A stretch of 64,000 nt of DNA from Zarea fungicola. Taxonomy: Eukaryota; Ascomycota; Sordariomycetes; Hypocreales; Cordycipitaceae. The notes below the pieces were generated by a model that was given only the letters and a program-made list of their open reading frames with translations, was not told the origin of the DNA and searched no databases. The translations under genes were made by a program, and so were the position numbers. The stretch covers positions 186,001-250,000 of the forward strand of contig FWCC01000068.1 of assembly GCA_900169235.1 (NCBI GenBank), written 5' to 3'. Shown here in pieces: positions 19,811-28,843 of this stretch (position 1 is its first letter; every line of letters begins with the position of its first letter).

Positions 19811-21394
19811 TTAATGCTCTAGAACGTTAATAGTAAAGTCCCCACTCCATCCCAAGTCAAGCTTTTTCCCCATCGGACTGCAAAGCCACGAGCAGGCACG
19901 ATGCCGGAATGGAAGAGCAATCTCATCCGTGGCTCTGCTCAGTGATATCAGCCTCGCCGCAATGTGTCCGGGCTCCATATCCCGGCCACCACCTGCCTGC
20001 AGCCAGTAGCACGTTCGGACGTCGCGCCACTCTACCCACTCTATCGCAGGCATCACCATGAAGCTCCCGCAAGTGCTACATGTTAGACCTCCAGAGTGCT
20101 TCTGGTTCCCAGTTTGGATAACCAAGGCTCGTAGTTGATGCAGTTCATCGGGTATATATTGCGAGAGCCCCTCTGGCTTGCCGATGCGGTGACTTGATCG
20201 AAGCGCAGCCTCTATCAGGCTCGGGACCCGGCTTTGCTTTGCGGCCATTGTATAGGCACTGCTGTCAATGTCCACTTGCTTCTGCTCGTCGCCAAATTCC
20301 TGCCTTGCAAACTCCACAGGAAGCTTCCCCGTTTCAAACGACAGAATGTACTTTGAAGTGACTCGGCCTTTGGAAGTCGTGAGCTGCAGTGGTGTCTGTC
20401 CCAGGAATCTACTGAGAACAGCAGGCCTGTAGGCCCCGCCAGGAGTGCTGACAATGTAATCGTGCGCGTCCATACTGCCGTCCTCGGATACATCGCCTAT
20501 TGCGCGGTCTGGCTGCGCAAAAGGGTTCGGAAATAACATCAGCTTCTTGAGCCGGCCAGTGGGCCCAATCAAATGCAGGAGCTGTGGTGGCAGTGTGCGG
20601 AGCTTGTTCTGGGCAATGTTGAGCTCCCTCAAATTAGTCAGCTTCGAAATTGACGAGGGAAGCTCCGTAAGCTTATTGTCACGAAGACTAAGGACTGTGA
20701 GGAAGGTCAAGTTAAAAAGACTGCCCGGCAGGCGCCACAACCTGTTTCTAGCCAGGTAGATTTTGAGTTCTGGATCCTTTTGCTCAAAGGCAACATCGCG
20801 AGTGACCTGGGGAATGCATGATAATTGCGTCAATGGCATAATTGTGTCATTCGAAATATCCTCCAGCCCCATTGACCAGAAGTCAATCGACTCATTGCCT
20901 TGGTCAAGGCATTCACGGATCTTCTCTTGTGCGACATGCTCCGACTCGGAGAACAATGGAACTGGCGGCCGTTCGATGCGGGGAGACTTGCTGTGGATGG
21001 GAAGCTCCATCATCTCCGGAACGCTCTCGTTGTCGGTCATGCCATCGCTTCCTAAGAACACACCACTATCGAGGTCTCGCCGCAAGGTTCGCTTGGGTCG
21101 TGGCAGAACTTGCTGGGCAACATCACTAAAAGCCGAATCCGAGGATGTAGGAAACTGCTGATACCAAGATCCAACATATTTTCGCTTGCGTCGCCCGCTG
21201 ACATAGTTATCAAGGCCAGGATCGTCGTCGCTGGAGAACACGGCAGGATCACTTGAGCTGTATAAACCTGGCGCTGTGCTACCTGTACTTGGATGCATGG
21301 GCCGGGGGCGCTTCCGGGAGCCTTTGGCAAATGTGTGGGATTGCTGGTTCCATGATATCGCGGGAAGCGTTGGCAGCGATGGTTCTTCAGACAT
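19811..21394 (-). CDS. Leucine-rich-repeat protein with Cys-pair C-terminus
   Basis: This single exon encodes 527 aa. The N-terminal about 190 residues are disordered, with basic clusters (GSRKRPRP, GRRKRKYVG) that could be nuclear localisation signals. About four LRRs follow at residues 210-290 (LKIYLARNRLWRLPGSL, LTVLSLRDNKLTELPSSI, LRELNIAQNKLRTLPPQL, LKKLMLFPNPF). The C-terminal 100 residues carry two Cys pairs (TCSTCG and ACSWLC), possibly a metal site. Similar LRR proteins are found across Pezizomycotina as hypothetical proteins. The function is unknown, and a nuclear or SDS22-like adaptor role is only a guess. The start at 21,394 begins MSEEPSLPTLPAISW. Confidence 0.75.
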   Translation of the reverse strand: MSEEPSLPTLPAISWNQQSHTFAKGSRKRPRPMHPSTGSTAPGLYSSSDPAVFSSDDDPGLDNYVSGRRKRKYVGSWYQQFPTSSDSAFSDVAQQVLPRPKRTLRRDLDSGVFLGSDGMTDNESVPEMMELPIHSKSPRIERPPVPLFSESEHVAQEKIRECLDQGNESIDFWSMGLEDISNDTIMPLTQLSCIPQVTRDVAFEQKDPELKIYLARNRLWRLPGSLFNLTFLTVLSLRDNKLTELPSSISKLTNLRELNIAQNKLRTLPPQLLHLIGPTGRLKKLMLFPNPFAQPDRAIGDVSEDGSMDAHDYIVSTPGGAYRPAVLSRFLGQTPLQLTTSKGRVTSKYILSFETGKLPVEFARQEFGDEQKQVDIDSSAYTMAAKQSRVPSLIEAALRSSHRIGKPEGLSQYIPDELHQLRALVIQTGNQKHSGGLTCSTCGSFMVMPAIEWVEWRDVRTCYWLQAGGGRDMEPGHIAARLISLSRATDEIALPFRHRACSWLCSPMGKKLDLGWSGDFTINVLEH

Positions 21395-21836
21395 GGCAAC
21401 AAATTATGTACCTAAATCTAGGATATAGATGTGAGGAGGCGAACGCTTCTACTCATATAAATGATAATACAAGCTGGCGGACGCGTCGAGACGCGTTTAA
21501 AGTACCCGCACGTGATATATTACTCCAAACGCCCCACTATGGATACGGGGCCTCCACCGTCAATTTCAGGGTCCTCCAACACATACCGTTGAGCAGGGGT
21601 TCAGTGCAATTTCTATATATATCGGTGCCGACTATCTAGTTGGTGGTTGGATTCGCTCAGAGATCTTGGGAATCTTTCGCATATCGAATAAGTTGGACGA
21701 AATTGTGCGCCGTTTTGAACACGACAGCAATTTCTTTTGGGTAATATTTGGGAGCTTTAATATGCAATGGCAGCTCAGCAAAACTAGCTGCGGCTCTATT
21801 TAAATTCTTTCTCCGTTTTACGCCATTTTAAATCCA
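21395..21836. other. Intergenic between tandem minus-strand genes
   Basis: This 442-bp spacer holds the promoter of the LRR gene and the 3' end of plp2. It contains a TATA-like ATATATAT stretch near 21,614-21,622. No gene is seen. Confidence 0.45.
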
Positions 21837-22679
21837 TCAGTCCCAATCATCATCGTCCTCATCATCATATTTGGACCGACCAGCAGTTCCCGTCTTGATC
21901 GTCTTGCCCGCAAGCCTTTCCTCTTCGGCATCCTCGGCAGCCTGCCGCCTCTTGATGATGCGCATATCTGATTCTGGAACTGCGCCTACCTCGACCAGCA
22001 TGTCGTCAATGTTGCGCATCGATGCCCGCACTCCGCCAATAGTCATGAGTGTGACTACCTGCTTCACAATGTCGCCCTTGTTGTACACGAGGATCGTCGG
22101 GCAGTTTCGGTCGGGATAGTTTTCAATGGCTTGGCTAGCGCGAATCTCACAAAATTTAATATCGCCATACTCTTTCGCAGCTTCTCTCCACAGCTCGGAT
22201 AGCAGACGCGACTCAACATTGTTACCCATACTCGACGTGAGGTTGACGAAGACCGGCCCCTTCTCCGAGGCTTCCGTAACCGCCTGCTGGTACTCGGGCT
22301 TAGAGATTGGGTATACACTGCCATGTATGGACTTCTTTTGCAAATTATTGAGCTCTGCCATGCGTTTATTGCGATATGCCTCAAGAAAGGTGTCGTCCTC
22401 GTCGTCTTCAAGCTCGTCCAGCTCGTCAAGGTCCTTGCCTTCTAATCTGTTTTCGTGCGCGAGTCGTCTTCCTTCGAGAATAGCTTCTTCGATCATCGGC
22501 GTAGGGCTCGGCGGCTTCTCCGGAATGACTCCATGCTTGCGAAGAATGTCATTCCTGTTGCGCAAGTTAGAGAGCTGTTAACTGTAGCTGTATGTTTAGT
22601 GCGGGGGAACCTGCCATTCCGTATCGGCATTGGGATCGTCGATTGGCACGGCTATTCTCTGTTCTGAAGGTGCCGCCAT
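21837..22679 (-). CDS. plp2: Phosducin-like protein PLP2 (thioredoxin-fold CCT cofactor)
   Basis: This encodes 260 aa. Exon 1 is 22,679-22,615 and exon 2 is 22,554-21,837. Exon 1 reads MAAPSEQRIAVPIDDPNADTE, and joining it to exon 2 restores the conserved EWNDILRKHGVIPEKPPSP. That junction requires a 60-bp intron with a GC donor (TG|GCAGGT) and AACAG acceptor. A CTAAC branch site lies 14 nt from the acceptor. The GT-AG alternatives give a 36-bp intron or an immediate stop. Phosducin-like class 2 proteins assist the chaperonin CCT in folding actin and tubulin. The thioredoxin-like domain spans about residues 100-220 (GPVFVNLTS, NCPTILVYNKGDIV), and the tail is acidic (DDEDDDDWD). The gene is divergent from the eS27 gene. 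Confidence 0.88.
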
Positions 22680-23185
22680 TTTGTGTCTGTTTTTGTCTAA
22701 AGGAAATAATAAAATAGCACCAAGTCAAAGTGTTATCAGACCAAGTCTTCTTTGCGGCAGCCTGGAGCCCACGTCACTGGCTCTCAGAGAAAGCTCAGCA
22801 TCGTCAAAACGGCGCTAAAAACCCCACCATCCTTTCCACGGGTGCCTGCCACAGTTGCATAACTTGCACAACTAGCCCCATAATTCACTGTGCATAAGAA
22901 ATTCCCAAAATCCGCCCCGATGAGTAACAAGACGGGGACATTCTGGCGAATCACAGCTGCCAAAATTTTCGTCACGTGTCGGTGGGCAGCAAAACCCTAT
23001 GGCACTAATCTGCTTTGGACGAAATTTTGAGCTGGAGGCGAACCAGAAGGCCCTCTTGAGTCCACCGAAGTTTTCCTCGCTTAACTCCTCTCACCCATCT
23101 TGCGAGCCTCCAAATCGTCCCAGATTTCGTCAAGCATTCGACTCTCGCAAGACACCCCGAAAATTTCTCGAGATAATTAGTCAAG
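22680..23185. promoter_or_regulatory. Divergent promoter of plp2 and RPS27
   Basis: This 506-bp head-to-head spacer holds a palindromic CACGTG at 22,973-22,978 and an AACCCTA element at 22,993-22,999. CACGTG is a common basic helix-loop-helix site. CCCTAA-like boxes bound by Tbf1 drive ribosomal protein genes in several ascomycetes, and the copy here is imperfect. Function is inferred from position only. Confidence 0.45.
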
Positions 23186-23751
23186 ATGGTAAGCGATACT
23201 TCAACCTATGCGAATGATGGAACATGAACCCGGCCGGATGGAATGGAAGGGTCGACGAAGGGATGGAATACGAAAGTGCCGACAACCGTGTCACGAACGC
23301 CGGGAAAAAAATCGAACCGTATCGACGACTAGACGATTATACTCGACATTGGGAGGATTGCTTCATGTTCCATTGTTCACTAGCAGGGAAACTCTGCATG
23401 GTTAGAGATGCTAACCAATGTCTGTTTAGGTTCTCGCTGTTGATCTTCTGAACCCTTCTGCGGCCTCTGAGGCCAAGAAGCACAAGCTCAAGGTACGACA
23501 TGTCCGACGCATCGTCAACAACCAACGGCACCAACGAATTGGCCCCTAACAAATAACTCTTTTCGCAGACTCTTGTCCCCGCCCCCCGCTCCTTCTTCAT
23601 GGACGTCAAGTGCCCTGGCTGCTTCGTCATCACCACCGTCTTCTCCCACGCCCAGACCGTCGTCATCTGCCAGGGTTGCACCACCGTCCTCTGCCAGCCC
23701 ACCGGTGGTAAGGCCAGACTCACCGAGGGTTGCTCTTTCCGAAGAAAGTAA
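23186..23751 (+). CDS. RPS27: 40S ribosomal protein eS27
   Basis: This encodes 82 aa in three exons: 23,186-23,188, 23,430-23,492 and 23,569-23,751. The first coding exon is the start codon alone (ATG|GTAAGC). Intron 1 is 241 bp with a GCTAACC branch site. Intron 2 is 76 bp with CCCTAAC and CGCAG. The protein reads [20 protein letters not shown] and carries the zinc finger CPGC...CQGC with 15 residues between the Cys pairs, followed by the family's [16 protein letters not shown] end. The length equals yeast Rps27 (82 aa). It is a structural protein of the small ribosomal subunit. Confidence 0.96.
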
Positions 23752-25942
23752 ACTGCTCGCATTGGGGCATGTTTCTTTTCCTTGGGTAAATTGATGACTC
23801 TTATGGTTCAAATTTCATGGTGATTCATCTCGGATCTGCAAAAACAACAACGACAATCACGCACTCTTACGGCCAGTGGGTGACAGACAACCTACTCGCT
23901 GGCGAACATAATCAATTTCTTTGCAGATGGAAGATGGGACACCCAGAACAGGGGCGTTTGGGGTCTCCGGCTATCTTGCATGGCACATCATTCTTCTCGT
24001 TTTTGCGATGTTATAAAAAACAAAGCCTTTTTTTTGTACCAAGGAAGTCGTTTCTTGAGGCAGGAACAAAATATCAAAAGCACTGCATGGGGTAGACAGC
24101 TGGAGGGAAAAAGCCTATTTCTTTTCACATTGAGTGTCTTGCTGGGAGGGGTTGGATGAATCCCTACTTTGGCATTGGACACGAGGACGTGGTTCTGCTG
24201 ATTTTTGAGGATCGCTACATACCCGGGTGCAGTGTGTATGTTTTAGAAAGGCACTGTGCTTTGCGAAATTCAAAAAAATTCCACGATCAAATCTGCAGAC
24301 CCTCATATCTTTTGTGATGGAGTGTATGTTGTATTTTATTTGTGTGACTGTATGACTATCGATGACGAATATTACAACTTATAGACGTTCCGAGTCCCTT
24401 GCATGCGTGAATGTCTGACGACATCTAATACATCTTGGTTGCCGAATGAGCCGGATGTTGAAACACTGGAGCAGGCACTGGCGATTCAGTGCTGTTTGAT
24501 ATTGTCACATTGACAAACTCAGTTGCTAGCCAATGCCCTAGTTACCGCTAGCGACCTGAGAGCTGGATCCATGTGTTTCTCATCCCTGAAGCATGTCAAA
24601 TGAAGACTTGAATGAGAGCCCTCCAATCAATGTCTGCCATATAATACCCCGATTGGTTCATCGCCAGACCATTGTTGCCCAATTTAAAATGTTTCTACTT
24701 TGCTCAACGAACTTTGTTCGGTCAAAGGTTGCCCATATGGTCGTCGCGAAAATCCCACCCCGGTCTCAGACTTTATGACACTGTGATGCTCAAACCAACA
24801 GTGCGGGAAGAAGCAGCTAATACCGGTCGGTTCAGAACAATGTGCCGCACTACATATTCACGGCGCGCCGAACTGCTCTTTTTTTCATCTAGGTAACTGG
24901 GGCTCGTGAAGCAAGTGAATTAAAAGACAAAAAAAACGAGAAAACCTTGAACCCGAAATTCTCAGGCGAGTCTCCCTGGGCTCTCCAGTACACTGCCTGA
25001 AAAGCGGGCAGGGGCTCGAGGTTGTCGTAAATCTCCATCACTATGGATACAAATTCCAGTTCCATCCTGTAAATTGCTGTGGACAAGATGAGCAATAGAA
25101 GGAGTAGAGAAAAACTTCTCGGTCGGTTCCATTTTTGGGGCAGAGGACAAAGCGACAGCTTTCCGTCGTGAAGACTCGAAAGACTGCAGCCAACTGCTTC
25201 GGCGTCTTTTATAATTACGCGGGCGGTAAAATAGCTTAGGGCTGCCTTCTTCATGCTGGCTCTCACCCTAGACATGTTGTTTTACACACTCTCCTACGTT
25301 GTGGATGTAGACAAGGTTATTAGTTGGCAAGTTTAATGTTGAAGGCGGAACTAGCGTTAAACTTTCCTATACGGAAAAGAATGTGTAGAGTGGGAGCCCT
25401 TTTATTACGATGGCATGCGGAAGAACCATTGTGGTATTCAGCCAGCAGTGCTTCGTACTGTTCCATTTACATGCTGAAACAGGCAGGGGTTGATGGGTGA
25501 CAATACGTACAGGTACTCGGCGACGGGAAGAGGTGGTCTTAGCTATTAGCACAGCCTTGTTTATGATCCCAACATTGATTTCTATATGTACTGACTACAG
25601 ATTATAAAGTACACCTCCAAATGCCATGGATGCCACTTTGTTTCCCGTGCATAGTTATCCGCTTAGAAAGCAGCAATGCTTATATTCACCATTTTGGGCC
25701 AGGTGGCGGCTTTATTTTATGGCCTGAAGGCCGTTATCCTCAACTACAAACCCCACAGAAATCCCACGCTGGCGGCCCGTGGCGTCGAGCAGGCTGACGG
25801 GGTATATTATAAGTTCACTATTCCGTACGTGATATATAATACCAGGCCGCCACCTCGCCGAGAAGTAAAATGCCGGCAAATTCCAAGCGCAAGTGTTTAA
25901 CCTTGCGATTGATCTCAACATTGATATATAGAACGCCTTAAA
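23752..25942. other. Intergenic, 2.2 kb
   Basis: No supportable gene is present. The best frames (24,889-25,275 minus; 25,676-25,900 plus) show no domain, no coherent codon pattern and no matching neighbouring exon. The region presumably contains the eS27 3' UTR and the promoter of the methyltransferase. Confidence 0.5.
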
Positions 25943-26978
25943 ATGGCATCAAAATCAGGCAACGGAAGGATCTATCAGCTTCCTAACCCAATCGATGAAG
26001 TCAGTGCTGTCACTTTACAATACATGCCACCTTGAACAAGCCTCACAAGCAGGATTGCATTGCCAAACGAAACTAATTTCTACAAGGACGAAACAACACG
26101 CCTCGATATTCAGCACGAGTTGTGGACCACGGCGCTTGGGAGTCTTTATGTCGCACCTCTCGGCAGCACTGATGTCAAAAGCGTACTAGATCTGGGATGC
26201 GGTACCGGCTCATGGGCCCATGCATTCTCCGTCCTGCACCCGCCAGCCCAGGTACTAGGGATCGACTTGAATCCGCCAGCAGCCTCTCCTGTTCATGCAA
26301 CGCCAGGCAACCTTGGTTTCAAGCATGGAAACATTGAGGGGCCGTGGAGCTCCTTTGCACCCGACAAAGGTGCCATTGACTTCATCTTCATGCGCATGCT
26401 GGCGCTGGGTGTGCGCGACTGGCCTACTCTCTTCGCGCGCGCCTTTGACAATTTGCCTCCGGGTGGCTGGATTGAGACCCAGGATACGTCGCTGACATTG
26501 CTGGCCGAGAACACCACTTTGGAGAATTCCCCGGCTTTGCGGTGGGGGGCCGCGATGGGAGCTGGTGCTGCTGCGCTGGGATACAACCCGCGCCTCGCGG
26601 ACCTCGAGGTGCGGAGGGACATGCTACAAGCTGCCGGATTTACTAATATGGTCTTCGTCGACATCAAGTGTCCAATCGGACCAAGCGGTTGGAGGACTGA
26701 GAAGGAGAAGAAGCTGGCGGCATTGAACCTCCTCAACGTCACTGGTTTCCTGCGGCCCGTTACAGACAAGGTCCTCGCACATGCGCCCTCGATGTCTGAG
26801 CATGAGAGGGAGCAGCTCTGCGAGGAGGCCAGGTGCGAAATTACAGAAGAGAGCAACAAGCGGTTCTACCTTCACTTGTGAGTCCGAAGCTGTACATTAC
26901 TATGCGATTTAACTGACCCATGCCTGGCTTAGCTCTGTGCACGCAGCGCAGAAACCGAATACCGCCTCGCACGAGTAG
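25943..26978 (+). CDS. LaeA/UMTA-like SAM-dependent methyltransferase
   Basis: This encodes 297 aa in three exons: 25,943-25,999, 26,087-26,877 and 26,933-26,978. Intron 1 (GTCAGT...CTAAT...ACAAG, 87 bp) joins YQLPNPIDE to DETTRLDIQHELW, the expected N-terminus of this family. Intron 2 (GTGAGT...CTGAC...CTTAG, 55 bp) adds the C-terminal VHAAQKP segment. Motif I is VLDLGCGTGSWA (residues 52-63), with Asp79 of LGIDLNP as the ribose-binding acidic residue. MRMLALGVRDWPTLFARAFDNLPPGGWIE is the post-motif block of fungal class I methyltransferases. Members include secondary-metabolite methyltransferases and LaeA-like proteins. No PKS, NRPS or terpene cyclase gene is nearby, so its pathway cannot be inferred. 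Confidence 0.82.
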
Positions 26979-27851
26979 GCTAATATATAGCTTAATTCTA
27001 CAATTGAAGATTTGTGCTGCCCCTGAGCCGAAAGAATTTGTAGAAATATCGTGTCATATTTAAGCTTGCAGGTAGCAATGTGGTTGCCAGCCCAGAGCGG
27101 ATTTCTATAAAAATCAATACCGGCTAAAACTTTGGGTTTTATCAGTCCAGTTGACTATGGAGACCTGTCAGCAGCTTTATGGTATTGCACTAGCGTTCAA
27201 GTAAGTGGCTAGAAGAGAGACAATAAAGAAGTACCACCATGCGATTAACATGTAACTGTGTGTTCAATTAACACTCGGAAAACTCAGTCTATAACATGTC
27301 CGGAGCACCTTGACACTGATCCGAACTTGGGAGTTTCATTGCTGACAATGAAGCTCATTATGATTGGGACTGGAACCACTTTACGCGAGAAAATCGCGAT
27401 TAGACGCGTTCGTCGTTGGTGCTGACGGCTGGCCCGCTTTTCTCTCGCCATGGCAACCCCTCGTACTTTGGTTGCAGCCAGGTTTTTGCCAGGGTCAACT
27501 GAACCCTCCTTGCTGACCTTGTTTCCATTGCATATCCTAGACAGCCCTGCATCAGTGACGCAACATCTCGCTTGCAACCCCTCTCAGACCCCTCTCCACT
27601 CTCATTGTCTGTTCATTTGGATAGCTTTGCATCCTGTTTTTGCAATCCTGACTTTAGCGAATTGAGATTCGTATCCAGCATCCATCACTCTGCAGCGTCA
27701 GCACCGACCAAAACTCTAATTGTTACCGCATTATCATCGACAAAGGACACGCATATCCAATCTCTTCCATTGCTGCCGGCCAGCAATAACAGAGGGCCCG
27801 CAACGTTTCCCTGCCGATTAATTTAATCAATCCTTCAGTTCCATCTTCGCC
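26979..27851. other. Intergenic and probable 5' leader of the Spd1-like gene
   Basis: The first half is AT-rich. From about 27,440 to 27,850 the plus strand is rich in C and T, which fits a promoter plus 5' leader of the gene at 27,852. No other gene is seen. Confidence 0.5.
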
Positions 27852-28538
27852 ATGTCCAACACCGCACGAGTCAAGCGTCCTTTCGCCGGCGCTTCGGCTG
27901 ATCCGTCCCAGCGCCAAATCACCTCCTTCTTCGCAAGCACTCCTGTTGGAGCTGGCACTGCCGCCGTCGAAACCGCCCGCCAGCAGCCCGTGTTGCCGGC
28001 CAGCGTCCAGTCCAACCTCCTGAGCGTCGGGATGCGAGTCCGCAAGTCGGTCCCTGAAGGCTACAAGACAGAGGGCCACAGCGCCTTCAAGATGTGGACC
28101 GACAACTCTACGCCCAACGCCCCCAAGATTCGCACCAGCACCAGAGTCACCTCCCGAGAGCTCCTTCCCTTTTGCGGCATCAATAAGGTCGGCGGACTTG
28201 AGTCGCAGCCTGCCTTTGTGCACGACGATGATGATGTCCCTGACGAGGACGCCGTTCCTGAGTTGACCATGTCCCAAGAGACGGTCGACGGTGACTTCGC
28301 TACGCCCTCTCGCAAGCGTTTCTACGATGAAGATGAGGATTTCCAGGAACTCCACGGCGAGCTCGGAGCTGAAAGCTATGGCAATGCTCGCCCCGTGGCT
28401 GTAGCGCATTCGCGTGTGAAGAAGAGTGCCACTCCCTACCGACGAATCGGCCAGGAAAACGTCAAAGTTGATCAAGACTTTGAAGATGCCGACTTCCTCG
28501 TTCTCGATGAAGAGCAGGACATGAGCATGATGGCATGA
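27852..28538 (+). CDS. Spd1/Dif1-like ribonucleotide reductase inhibitor with PIP box
   Basis: This single exon encodes 228 aa. Residues 20-27 (QRQITSFF) form a canonical PCNA-interacting peptide, Q-x-x-I-x-x-F-F. Residues about 53-72 (QSNLLSVGMRVRKSVPEGYK) match the conserved box of the RNR_inhib family that includes fission yeast Spd1 and budding yeast Dif1. The rest is disordered and acidic at the end (DEDEDFQEL, DFEDADFLVLDEEQD). Spd1 restrains ribonucleotide reductase and is destroyed in S phase and after DNA damage by PCNA-coupled CRL4-Cdt2. The PIP box suggests the same control, though the usual basic residue at +4 after the box is not evident. The gene ends 305 bp from the convergent GEMIN2-like gene. 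Confidence 0.8.
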   Translation: MSNTARVKRPFAGASADPSQRQITSFFASTPVGAGTAAVETARQQPVLPASVQSNLLSVGMRVRKSVPEGYKTEGHSAFKMWTDNSTPNAPKIRTSTRVTSRELLPFCGINKVGGLESQPAFVHDDDDVPDEDAVPELTMSQETVDGDFATPSRKRFYDEDEDFQELHGELGAESYGNARPVAVAHSRVKKSATPYRRIGQENVKVDQDFEDADFLVLDEEQDMSMMA

Positions 28539-28843
28539 GTCATGTAGCAGTGTAAAGTGATAGGCGACATCATGTACGTTTATTGTTTGGGATACTTGTT
28601 TTATTATGGGCAGGGTGTATGATTTTCACCCAATGGCGCACGGTGTTGGGACTCGCGAATAATCCAGAAAGGCTGTTGATATCGTGTAGCGGATTATACC
28701 TTTTTGGGGCTTTCAGGTTTTTGATTTTATTTAGAAATGGACTTTTGGCGATTAGCCAGGGTATCTTGGTTCTTAGTTGTACTTGGACAATTGCTGCAAG
28801 AGCACAATGCAACACCATATCCTACACTTCCACTTTTTTACTA

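Noticed and set aside
24889..25275. 128-aa minus-strand frame
   Set aside because: No domain, no upstream exon and no consistent splice partner. It looks like chance open sequence.
26000..26086. Apparent frameshift at the 5' end of the methyltransferase gene
   Set aside because: Acceptors near 26,040-26,052 give the wrong phase, but the acceptor at 26,085-26,086 (CTAAT...ACAAG) restores the frame and the family's YQLPN...DETTRLDIQHELW sequence, so no lesion is needed.
27723..28475. 250-aa minus-strand frame opposite the Spd1-like gene
   Set aside because: The plus strand has the PIP box and conserved RNR-inhibitor block, while the minus strand has no recognisable motif.
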